Positions 34,160 through 44,189 of a stretch of DNA of 64,000 bases are shown one piece after another. The DNA lies in NCBI GenBank assembly GCA_036365455.1, contig JAWQUS010000017.1:1364001-1428000 (forward strand). The letters are read 5' to 3'. How positions within the stretch are numbered: position 1 is the first letter of the stretch; each line of letters begins with the position of its first letter. Made by a program: the position numbers and the translations under genes. The notes below the pieces were generated by a model. It was not told where the DNA came from. It did not search any database and saw only the letters and a list, made by a program, of their open reading frames with translations. The stretch comes from Macrosoma leucophasiata. Taxonomy: Eukaryota > Arthropoda > Insecta > Lepidoptera > Hedylidae.

Positions 34160-36935
34160 TTTTAACAAAAAATCTAACTTCTATTTCGGAAAAACCACAA
34201 ATGTTCTAGTCTCTAACTCAACCAAAGTAAAATAAAAATCAAAAAATATCACCGTTCAATTTTATCTTTTAACTCTCATATATCGTATCAGCCGAAACAT
34301 CGGCATAAAGGAAAAATTACTTGCCTATATCCTCAGACTTCTTATTCCTTATTCCTTTAATCTGAGCCTATATAGAAAAAAAAGTACGATCCGGATAACT
34401 AGAGTGTAATAATTTATTTATTTATCAAAAAACACCATTATCATTACAGGAGCACCCAATGCAATAATGTGCAAAATACAGAATTACATTTATAAAATAT
34501 TAAACATAAAAATTGATTGAATTAGGGATACAAAAATAGATTAAAACATAGACATTCATTAAAATTAATAAAGATAATAATTATGTAATTTTAAGTCATT
34601 TCGATGTGGCTGTGATGCGAGCGCTCACATTAAACTTGATATTTGCTTCATAATTTATTCATGCGATTAAGCATAAATAAATTATGGATTTTCATGAATC
34701 AACAGAAATAAAATCATCAACGTATCAATTCGCTACTTTGTTGGCATAAAATATCGAACCACCTGTTCGTTGACCCGGTTTAATTTATTTCAGTTAAGCG
34801 AATACTGTTTGGTAAAGGCTTTAATGTTATTTGAGTTACGTGGACAGTTGCAATTTCGTATGTTTGTGAAGCTCGTTTGGATAACATTAATCAGACATCA
34901 TGGGTAGCTGAACGTTCAGTAATTTGTTTAAGCGTCGATAACAGTTTAATACAATTTGTTTTTTTCGTTTTCCGAATTACTTTTGCAGTCGTTTCTTCGG
35001 CGATACGGCAATGATGTTTGACTTGAATCGACATTTGAAAATCAGATAAGTAATATAACGCATATAAATGTTGTTTATAAGCAAATTACTCAATGAATGG
35101 CGCATATATTTACAATATAGGTACATTTCGCTGCTTTGGAAGAATAGCGTATTATTACAAAATACTACAAAATTGAGTTTTTAACACCATTCAACGTAAA
35201 ATAATCTGTTTTGTATACTCAGTAAAGATCGTATTTCTATAACAACATTTACGGCCGTGGTGCCACCGAGAAACTGTATCCTTCTGGCAATTTTGGCCGC
35301 CATTTTTTATAGATAGCGTTGTATCGCAAGTTGCAACTTGTCTTTCGAAGTGAACACTCGGTTGGTTTTCTAGAATATGGTTATATTACAAAATAATTCA
35401 GATTTTGAGTTCGCATTTATCTAGAACACTGCTTTTTTTCGAGATGGACACTATTTTTGTAAAAAATCTACATCTACGTTTAGACACTTCTCATAAATAA
35501 CGTAGCATTTGGGATTACTACGTTTTTATACAAAAACTAAGTATGACATAAATGTATTAAAAGTAGATATAACTGTTTATAATAAAAAATAGGGTCCATA
35601 GTATTTGTACAATTAAAATTAAAACGTGTTTCTAGATAAATTATTACGTGATTGGTATAGTATTTTTCGTAATAAGACTTTATCTGTTAAACAATCTGTC
35701 GTATTACGAGCACTTGAGACAGTATTTCAGATAAAAAACAACTCGAAAACGCATTTTTTTTTTAATGTCAGATACCTACCTAATTAATCGTAATTAATTA
35801 ATCTTACAGAATCTAATATTTTAGTAGGTATCTAGTATTCTTTATACCTTCGATGGGTATAAAGAATACTAGGTACCTCTTTATAAGTAAGTAATCTAGG
35901 TAGCTAGTTACTAGTTAGCTACATTCTAGGTAATTATATTCTAGGCTTCTAGATTTTACTACTACGGTACTTAGGTACTTCAGTAATGAGTAGGTATTCT
36001 AGATATCCACGTCTGTAAATGAATCGTTAAAAGCAATTTATGACAGTTGCGGAACTCAAGTCTGATGCCAATTCTATGTAAACTGCCTCAGTCACCAGAC
36101 AAATAAAGAGACTTATGCTGCCTTTTGGCTGTATATGTAAAGAGTGTCGGAATAATAAACACCTGTGTGAGTTAAGGCTTCACATTCCTCTACAGCGACA
36201 TCTGGGTAGTTCTCCCATTAGCGGAAATGTAGGCCTAGGATTTAATCGAAAGCACTGGATATATTTGTGAATACCTACGTTTGCGTACCACGCGACAAGC
36301 AGTTAAGATCCAGTATTTTTGCCTAATTATAGAAATTAAAAGTTGCGGTCCAGCGTGACAATACTCGCGGTAATGAGCAATTTTCCAATTGGCTAGCAAC
36401 ACGTAAGATACTGTCATTAGTCATGAAAGGATGTAATTTTCGTAAAGCAGTTGAGCAATTTTTGTTTTATTTTTTATATTTTTAATATTTTCATTAAAAG
36501 AATCTTGCTGAAAGGCCCTAAGAGTCAGAAAAAAGGCGCACACACACACACAGTGCGGAGAAGCTTGGTGAGTAGAATCAAAGCATTCAATTCAAGTCGA
36601 GCTAGCGTGACTTTCGGTTTCGGAGATGCTATACGAGACTTGGAGCATACTAAAGAAAAAGCTAATGGTTCGTCGCCATTTATCACGTGGCAAGTCTATC
36701 ACACAGCGTTTGCTCGCTAGCATTGGCAAACCCGAGTATTGAGACTTACGAGTCTTTCTCTATACCTATATGGCGCATGATTTTAATATGCGAAAGAAGC
36801 GGTAATTTCGATAAATAAATTTGCCATAAACGGACAATGCGCTATGGCGGTACTTCATCCCAATCTAACTGGAGAAGCCACAATTCTCTAATGAGTCCCA
36901 AGGATGTCATAAAGTCGTGTGGTAGCGGATGAAAT
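34160..36935. other. No gene seen; two structural points only
   Basis: AT-rich non-coding sequence. It contains a near-perfect hairpin (35826-35878) and a (CA)n run (36538-36552). The open frame at 36451-36720 has no recognisable domain. Confidence 0.5.
35826..35878. repeat. Hairpin with 23-24-bp arms
   Basis: The left arm AGGTATCTAGTATTCTTTAT continues to ACC at 35848. The right arm starts at about 35855 with GGGTATAAAG. One mismatch is seen, with a 6-nt loop. The next 130 bp are rich in short CTAGGTA/TAGCTA words. Confidence 0.75.
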
Positions 36936-36937
36936 TG

Positions 36938-37103
36938 TAATATTAGTAATTTTCGACACAGAAGCATGACATCTTAGGCCTCAGGAGTGGTAACACATCT
37001 GCATTTTGACCTTGGTTTTTGTGTAAGTGTTTATAGGCTGCAGTCATCACGTAACATTAATGTGAACTGCACGCTAGTTTACCACTTCCATTGCATAAAA
37101 AAA
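36938..37103 (+). repeat. Z-tail, 5'-truncated
   Basis: It runs from TAATTTTCGACACAGAAGC to CATTGCATAAAAAAAG and keeps the tail half only. Confidence 0.75.
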
Positions 37104-38449
37104 GTTGTGAAAACAAGATTATCACATACGTATTTTAAATATATTGACGTCATTTAAACAGACGCCCTCGGGCTGTGTTCGAGTAACGCAGGAGAGTTGC
37201 TTATCCACTTCACTTAATCGTATCTACCGGCTTTATGAGTACTATAGTGCCTACAGTATATAACTTACTGATATATATATTTTTTTAAGATGATCCAGAC
37301 GACTCTCATAATGATGCCTTCTACTACAAAACATCATACGAAGAGGAACATTTTAATAAAGTTATTGTTAACAACATGGGGTGAACAAGGCACATACAAA
37401 AAAATAATATAGTTTAAACACAAGCATACAAAAATTAGAGGGTAGTAGTACTACAAAAGAATACAATTCTTAAACGTTACTCATTATCCTATGAGAATCT
37501 TTAGGGTTTTACAGGGGGTTCAGTTATCGTTATGTTCTCGAAAGATACTTATAATTGATATAAACTATACTTACATAGGCCCACAGTAGTCGTATGACAC
37601 GTTGAACCTATTTTTTTGCATATTAGTAATGTAAAACTTGCGAATTGATTATTACGATCTCAAAGTATCAGTCAGATATTTATATAGCTTTTTTAAAAGA
37701 CTGTTCAAAATAGAGACTCATATAAACTGTGTTTCGTGTTTAGAAATAGAATTCTTCTAAGATGAAAGTTGATAAAAGCTACGTTGTTCAATTTTGAGTT
37801 TCTTTTTAATTTTCTGTTTGGTTTCCAGAATTAATACGATTCTATGATAACAAGTACTAACTAAATAAGCAGTAGCTATTTTTAAAGATGTTAAACATTC
37901 TCATTTTTCTTTATTTTTTCTAATTTTAGTATGTCTTTACTTGTTGTAGAACCAGTTAATTCTTTATTTTTCCATGGAACATGTTATCTACTTTAAATTG
38001 TTTTGTGAAAGAAAGACCGAATTGGTACTGTAACACTATTAATTTAAAATAAATAATGCTAAGATGTCACAACTCAAAATGTATCAGTATCACTGAGAAA
38101 AACATAATTAATATTTTGTATTATTTCTAAATACACTACTGTTATTAAAAATAACCTAATTTTTTCCTAGTATTTTTTGTAATGAGCCCATAATCTTCAT
38201 AAATTTGTCTGTGTTATTTTGTTATAAGTCTGAGACCTAGTAGTCATTTTCAATATTTAGTACTAAATTAGTATTATTTTCTTAAAAACATTTAATATAC
38301 ATAAACTACAATATATTTTTCGTATTTTTATTCAAGTTTCATCAACATTAGCGCATAAAATAAAAAAAATATGTTCAAATTCACTCATTTTGAGTTACGA
38401 CAGTATTCTTTCAAAGCAGCGATTTGTACATTCTGTTGTAATTTCTAAC
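37104..38449. other. No recognisable feature
   Basis: Very AT-rich sequence with no credible frame or repeat seen. Confidence 0.5.
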
Positions 38450-38947
38450 TAATTGTTTATTAATTGTTTTTATATTATTTCGCATTAACACATGCTTGTG
38501 AAATATATTTTATTTTTAAAGAAAAATTAAAAGAAAGAAAAATTTGACTTCAGGCGAGACTCGAACTCGCGACCTACTGGGAATCTAGTCCAGCCGCTCT
38601 TCCAATTGAGCTACTGAAGCCCAGCCCGATTTGTCAAATCTTTCCTTCACATCTATTGCATTGCTTTATGGTGGCAGCAGCGCCATCTATTACCAACTAT
38701 GCTAGTTAGGCAATCGATATAATAGACTTTTCAGTTTATTGAATATCGTAAAGAAGTCGCTTTTACCCTTAATAATTGTTTTTATATTATTTCGCATTAA
38801 CACATGCTTGTGAAATATATTTTATTTTTAAAGAAAAATGGAAAGAAAAATTTGACTTCAGGCGAGACTCGAACTCGCGACCTGGCGCTGCTGCTACCAT
38901 AAAGCAATGCAATAGATGTGAAGGAAAGATTTGACAAATCGGGCTGG

Positions 38948-39022
38948 GCTTCAGTAGCTCAATTGGAAGAGCGGCTGGACTAGATTCCCAGTAGGTCGCA
39001 AGTTCGAGTCTCGCCTGAAGTC
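38948..39022 (+). other. tRNA-like part of tandem T-unit 1
   Basis: Box A TAGCTCAATTGG and box B region GTTCGAGTC are intact, and a TTTTT Pol III-type stop lies about 6 nt downstream. It reads GTCGCAAG where the other copies have GTCGCGAG, so the T arm has one mismatch. The anticodon arm has an A-C mismatch at its base of the loop. Confidence 0.7.
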
Positions 39023-39256
39023 AAAATTTTTCTTTCCATTTTTCTTTAAAAATAAAATATATTTCACAAGCATGTGTTAATGCGAAATAATATAAAAACA
39101 ATTATTAAGGGTAAAAGCGACTTCTTTACGATATTCAATAAACTGAAAAGTCTATTATATCGATTGCCTAACTAGCATAGTTGGTAATAGATGGCGCTGC
39201 TGCTACCATAAAGCAATGCAATAGATGTGAAGGAAAGATTTGACAAATCGGGCTGG

Positions 39257-39331
39257 GCTTCAGTAGCTCAATTGGAAGAGCGGCTGGACTAGATTCCCAG
39301 TAGGTCGCGAGTTCGAGTCTCGCCTGAAGTC
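39257..39331 (+). other. tRNA-like part of tandem T-unit 2
   Basis: The full 75-nt form has intact boxes A and B and TTTTT downstream. The acceptor pairs GCTTCAG with CTGAAGT through one G-T pair. Confidence 0.7.
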
Positions 39332-39564
39332 AAATTTTTCTTTCCATTTTTCTTTAAAAATAAAATATATTTCACAAGCATGTGTTAATGCGAAATAATA
39401 TAAAAACAATTATTAAGGGTAAAAGCGACTTCTTTACGATATTCAATAAACTGAAAAGTCTATTATATCGATTGCCTAACTAGCATAGTTGGTAATAGAT
39501 GGCGCTGCTGCTACCATAAAGCAATGCAATAGATGTGAAGGAAAGATTTGACAAATCGGGCTGG

Positions 39565-39639
39565 GCTTCAGTAGCTCAATTGGAAGAGCGGCTGGACTAG
39601 ATTCCCAGTAGGTCGCGAGTTCGAGTCTCGCCTGAAGTC
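39565..39639 (+). other. tRNA-like part of tandem T-unit 3
   Basis: Appears identical to unit 2 over the tRNA-like region by eye. Confidence 0.7.
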
Positions 39640-39872
39640 AAATTTTTCTTTCCATTTTTCTTTAAAAATAAAATATATTTCACAAGCATGTGTTAATGCG
39701 AAATAATATAAAAACAATTATTAAGGGTAAAAGCGACTTCTTTACGATATTCAATAAACTGAAAAGTCTATTATATCGATTGCCTAACTAGCATAGTTGG
39801 TAATAGATGGCGCTGCTGCTACCATAAAGCAATGCAATAGATGTGAAGGAAAGATTTGACAAATCGGGCTGG

Positions 39873-39947
39873 GCTTCAGTAGCTCAATTGGAAGAGCGGC
39901 TGGACTAGATTCCCAGTAGGTCGCGAGTTCGAGTCTCGCCTGAAGTC
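39873..39947 (+). other. tRNA-like part of tandem T-unit 4
   Basis: Appears identical to units 2 and 3. The unit that follows is cut at AGATGT (40151), before another tRNA-like part. Confidence 0.7.
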
Positions 39948-40797
39948 AAATTTTTCTTTCCATTTTTCTTTAAAAATAAAATATATTTCACAAGCATGTG
40001 TTAATGCGAAATAATATAAAAACAATTATTAAGGGTAAAAGCGACTTCTTTACGATATTCAATAAACTGAAAAGTCTATTATATCGATTGCCTAACTAGC
40101 ATAGTTGGTAATAGATGGCGCTGCTGCTACCATAAAGCAATGCAATAGATGTAATTGTTTATTATTTAATTATTGTCCAATTATGTGGCATTAGAAGAAT
40201 AAATATTTTTCTTTCTTTCCTGATAAAATTTAGCAATGTCAACTGTTCTAGCTATCCATTTTTCCAGATTCGTAACTGCGTACAGCCATCATTACATCAG
40301 AACTAATACGACAGCTTGTGTTAACGCCACACCACCCTTCTCACCTGGACCCTAATAACTCTCAATTTTTCCCCTGATTCTACCCTCGAGTTATTGTCTA
40401 CCGGTATTGAGTGAATGGATGTGTTTTATGGTTCATCTGGTGTTTTTAGCGATTTATAAAAGAGCCGACCTTTTCGTTTGCAGTAAAAATAAAATATTAT
40501 TTCATGTTTTCTATTAAAATAAATATTCCTTCTTGTAATGCAATTTGCATGATATTTCTTGTATGGGTTGTATGGGAAGTACATAGTCTATCATTATCGC
40601 CCGCGCCCGTAGAGAGTAATTAATGTCAGTTCAGAGTCAAAAAAACAATTTTGTGTGGGAAAACTTAAATTTGAAAAACGATTTATTAAGAAAAAATCGT
40701 TGAATATACGAGTAAGTTATTGGGATTGATATATAGAGGCTGCTGCAAGAGGTGATGCGCTAATTTAAATTAACCCTGTATAGCAGCAATTAATTAA

Positions 40798-40900
40798 GTG
40801 GATAAGGCAGTGGCGCGTACGCCCTCGAACTCCATCATTGGAACACTACCATTTTGCGGCACATACGCCCACGATCTCCGTCACTGGCTCTACCACCAAA
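40798..40900 (-). repeat. Z-tail scraps, rearranged
   Basis: CGTACGCCCTCGAACTCC, ACACTACCATTTTGCGGCA and ACGATCTCCGTCACTGG are Z-tail motifs in altered order, about 130 bp upstream of the receptor's predicted 5'UTR acceptor. Confidence 0.5.
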
Positions 40901-41030
40901 AAAATATTTTTGTACCTCAAAAATATACACTTACCACCAAATCATTCATATATTTGCCGCCTCCTACAATTCATATCCATTTTTTGAGAAAGTGTATACG
41001 ACCTATCCTTTACACTCGATCCTATTGTTA

Positions 41031-41089
41031 CAGATTAAAATGAGCGCCCACCCAACAATATGGACCAGACATTCAGCAACGATGGCATG
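41031..41089 (+). promoter_or_regulatory. Predicted 5'UTR splice acceptor and upstream ORF
   Basis: A pyrimidine-rich run ends in TTGTTACAG (CAG at 41031-41033), a plausible acceptor. Six bases on, an ATG at 41039 opens a 16-codon frame (MSAHPTIWTRHSATMA) that stops at 41087-41089, 17 bp before the receptor start codon. If both are real, this upstream ORF could dampen translation. No exon upstream of 41034 could be identified. Confidence 0.45.
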
Positions 41090-41106
41090 AGACACCCAAC
41101 ACTAAC

Positions 41107-41692
41107 ATGCGTCCCGGCCAGGCCTGGTTGGCGACCACGACGCTCCTCCTCATATTCCATCACTCCGAAATGAAGCACAGCTTCCACGAAGACTTCCAGC
41201 TCAACCCCGGCTCCCGTCACCACCACAGGCACAAGCACAAGCAAACAGAACCGCCTATATTCGATTTTAATCTTAAAAATACACATTTCTACGATCCTCT
41301 AGTTAGCTTCAAAGAAAGATCATATTTAGATAGAAGCTTGATTGGTTATGATATGACGTTGGAGAGTGAGAGAAGGACAGATTGGCCTAATCAGCTTGGG
41401 GAGTTGAAGGATAAGAAGCATCATCAGCATTGGCCTATAAAGAGGGAGGCGGTGATCGAAGGGGACTTGGTGTTAGGTGGTTTGATGATGGTGCATGAGA
41501 GATCAGACAATATGACTTGTGGTCCTGTGATGCCGCAGGGAGGGGTGCAGGCTTTGGAGACAATGTTGTATACGTTGGACATTATAAACAACGACTTGAA
41601 ACTGATCCCTGGAGTGACGATCGGTGCTCATGTTTTGGATGACTGTGATAGAGATACTTATGGATTGGAAATGGCGGTCGATTTTATTAAAG
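41107..41692 (+). CDS. mGluR-family class C GPCR, first coding exon
   Basis: This exon encodes 195 residues plus one base. Residues 1-19 form a signal peptide (TTTLLLIF core). Residues 20-114 are a long polar N-terminus with His-rich runs (38-44, 105-108). From residue 115 the ligand-binding Venus-flytrap lobe begins: VIEGDLVLGGL, then CGPVMPQGGVQALE and LIPGVTIGAHVLDDCDRDTY. Cys138 and Cys180 have the 42-residue spacing of the conserved mGluR lobe-1 disulfide. NMT at 135-137 is a glycosylation site. The exon ends FIK plus G of a Gly codon at GTAAGATT (phase 1). The protein is a presynaptic or postsynaptic glutamate-type receptor by family. The wording resembles the insect mangetout/mXR branch more than Drosophila mGluRA, but that is from memory, so no symbol is given. 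The start codon is the first that gives a signal peptide. Confidence 0.9.
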
Positions 41693-41774
41693 GTAAGATT
41701 TTCATGTATGACCTTCAAAATCTTCAAATAGATAGGCTATGATTGCTATTTAATGACTTCGTGATTGGGTGAAA

Positions 41775-42618
41775 TTTCGATAGAAATTGATAAAAGGCTT
41801 AAAATTTAATGTGAATAAAACTAAAGTATTAGTATTTGAAAGAGATGTACAGAGAACAAATGCAAGGGTAGTAGCAGATGATGCAGTGTTAGAACAGGTG
41901 GATAAAATTGTATATTTTGGATGTGATTTTAGCAAGGATGGTGGTACACCGCTGACATATGTCAGCGGTTTACCTATCGGCTTTATATGAAGAACCAGCG
42001 GCTTTATATAAAGAAGAGTGCTTGCTGGGAATTGCGTCAATGAAGCGTTGGGTAAGCTGCTAGAATCAAAACATCTCAGCCAGCGGGCGCGAATATTCGT
42101 ACATAATGCTGTATTTACTCCAACGGTTTTATATGGAAGCGAGAGCTGGGTATGCAGGACAGAGCATGAATGTAAATTAAACGCGGTCGAGATGAGATCT
42201 TTACGCAAGATCTGCGGTGTATCGCTCACCGATCGCGTTCGTAATGAAGAAGATGTAATAAATGTAGAAAGAGGCTTTGTGTAAACGATAGTATCGGTGT
42301 AAAAATGAAAAAAGGCATGCTCCGTTGGTTCGGGCATATAGAAATAATGTCGAATGAGCTAAAAACTAAACAGATATACAACGCGAATGTAAATGGTTGC
42401 AGAGGCCCGGGAAGACCAAGGCTGACCTACCATGACCAAATAGGTCGAGTTCTGTCTGATGGTGGGGTCAAAGTCTTAGGAATCGGCGTGCATGTATGAA
42501 GAGAATGATGAAAGTAGACGAGGCACGACAGGTTTGTCAGAACCGGGATATCTGGCACTCTACACTCTCTGCCTACCCCGTTAGGGACCTGGCGTGAAGA
42601 TACATACTTACATACATA
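41775..42618 (+). pseudogene. LINE-A 3' half, frame-broken
   Basis: It begins in the RT thumb region (GLKFNVNKTKVLVFERDVQR). It continues through ARVVADDAVLEQVDKIVYF, LYGSESWVC and SLRKICGVSLTDRVRNEE to the 3' end GGCGTGAAGATACATACTT. The palm is absent through 5' truncation. An insertion with a 20-bp perfect palindrome at 41949-41968 and small indels break the frame. It lies about 80 bp into the receptor intron in sense orientation. Confidence 0.85.
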
Positions 42619-42889
42619 AAAGTTCTCTTTTGTTAAATCTAAATCAACTTAAAAAATTGTGTGTGTATGTTAAAAAATCACGGCTGCTGTTGCGCACTTG
42701 GCCGGCCCATCATATTTTCGTTCCGCCCCGATAACTTTTTACGACCATAACGGACATGTATTTTTTATATTTCAAATCAAATATTTTTTTCTCATAATTA
42801 TGATATACGGGTGCCAAATAAAAATGGCCGCATATAAGAGTTGCTGGCTGTTAAAAATAAAATAATATAAATAAAAATACTTGCGGCCA

Positions 42890-42995
42890 TATTTTTATAG
42901 GCAACGTAGTGGATATATATCTCTAGAATACAAATATGCGTAAAAATTAGGTTTGCAGCATATCTGGATGAACGAAATGATTCTGCAATACGATC
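42890..42995. repeat. Right half of a foldback element
   Basis: GGCAACGTAGTGGATAT and GCAGCATATCTGGATGAACG match the spacer and right arm of the element at 24896-25051. The left arm is missing. Confidence 0.65.
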
Positions 42996-43339
42996 CTAAC
43001 CTATAATCAACAATGAGATATTTAAATCATCAAAGGATTGTACTTTCTACCACCAATGAAAGTCTGCTCATAAATTTGAAGTTTACGTATCCAGTTCCAT
43101 ACTTCGCAATACAAAACTCGCAAATATTTATGATATTATTGAAGGAAACCGCCAATACTTTCAGATGGTCGTTCCACAGAAATTGGATTTTCTAAACGAC
43201 CAAGCATTTTACGTCTTACAAGTTGGCATCGAGCTGTAATATTCCGATCAAGAGAGTCATGTATATAAAATTGTCTGAAATACGGGCTACCATGTGAATT
43301 GTAGCTTGAGCAGAACTAGCGAACTGATGCGAATTTTTT

Positions 43340-43560
43340 TTTTAATGTAATGGTAGTGGCAAACAAGCATGCAGTTCTTGATGTTAAGTGATGACTGCAA
43401 CCTATAGACACCCACACAAAGACCAAGGTCAAAATGCAGATGCGTTACCACTCCTGAGGCCTAAGGTGTTATGCCTGTGTGCCGGAAATTACCCGGCAAG
43501 TATGTTAGGCACCACCGCCTACGCCCACGAGCTCCGTCACTGGAGCTCTACCACCACCAC
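43340..43560 (-). repeat. Z-tail with internal deletions
   Basis: It starts TTTTTTTTTAATGTAATGG and ends GAGCTCTACCACC, but about 70 bp around the ACCGGAACACGATAGTG segment is lost. Confidence 0.75.
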
Positions 43561-43663
43561 CAGAAGATCAAAAAACTAAATATTGCTTTCAAGTTATTTT
43601 ATAAGCTTATTTTAAAGTGTAGACTGAAAAAGAGAAAGAAAAAAAAAACCTAGTATCCAACAA

Positions 43664-43842
43664 AAAATATTGCACATCGACCTTAGAAAGAAGACTTCGG
43701 CTTATTACGGCTCTGTAGACGCACATGACTTGAGCGGCGTTTATCGAACATGAGTGCTTACGTAGGCAGTGTGTGCATTTGCTTTGTATGTCGTGTGCGT
43801 AAGGACAGCCGAAGCGTGAAGAGAATATGCCCAAAAATATTA
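43664..43842. repeat. Unclassified repeat family member
   Basis: AATATTGCACATCGACC at its left end is the mirror of CGATGTGCAATATTT at 26718 and 57747. The rest is diverged. Confidence 0.4.
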
Positions 43843-44155
43843 CTGGTGGTAGAGCTCCAGTGACGGAGCTCGCGGGCGTGTGCACCACCGCATTACCATT
43901 ACCATTTAATATAATATACTTGCCGCTAAATGGTAGTGTTTAGCACTATAGTGTTCCGGTCAGGTGGTAATGTGCGGCCCTGTAATTTCCAGCACAGAGG
44001 CATCAGGACAACACCTTAGGCCTCAGGAGTGGCAACGCCTCTGCATTTTGATCTCTGGTCATTGCGTAAGTGTCTCATAGGCTGCAGTCATCACTTATCA
44101 TCAATGTGAACTGCATGCTTGTTTTCAACTTTTATTACATAAGAAAAAACATTTT
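43843..44155 (+). repeat. Z-tail, full length
   Basis: It starts CTGGTGGTAGAGCTCCAGTG with an intact GAGCTCC/GGAGCTC hairpin. It has small insertions (ACCATTACCATTTAAT; AGGACAACACC) and ends CATAAGAAAAAACA. Its tail lies about 35 bp before the large LTR element. Confidence 0.8.
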
Positions 44156-44189
44156 AAAAAATTAAAATAATATATGTATAAATCCCTGG

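Larger units (their letters stand above)
38463..40151 (+). mobile_element. T-unit multimer: inverted 5' part plus four tandem units
   Basis: Minus-oriented T-unit sequence (38463-38884) holds a complete tRNA-like part at 38546-38620 and a truncated one from 38854. At 38884/38885 it flips to plus-oriented units. Four tRNA-like copies follow with starts at 38948, 39257, 39565 and 39873, a period of 308-309 bp, and very few differences. The whole block is flanked by the 13-bp direct repeat TAATTGTTTATTA (38450-38462 and 40152-40164). A single insertion of a multimer with its 5' end inverted, as in twin priming, fits this. Confidence 0.85.

Noticed and set aside
36451..36720. 89-codon open frame as a gene
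   Set aside because: Low-complexity start, a (CA)n run and no recognisable motif.
38546..39947. A cluster of functional tRNA genes
   Set aside because: The same sequence sits in a repeated mobile unit with flanking target duplications. The would-be AGA anticodon lacks the long variable arm of tRNA-Ser, and most copies have an anticodon-stem mismatch.
38463..40151. T-unit array as a retrozyme (hammerhead ribozyme tandem repeat)
   Set aside because: The unit size and flanking duplications fit, but I found no hammerhead core (CTGANGA with GAAA) on either strand of the unit. A covariance-model search would settle it.
38463..40151. CRISPR array
   Set aside because: The repeats are 308 bp, with no short spacers, in an animal genome.
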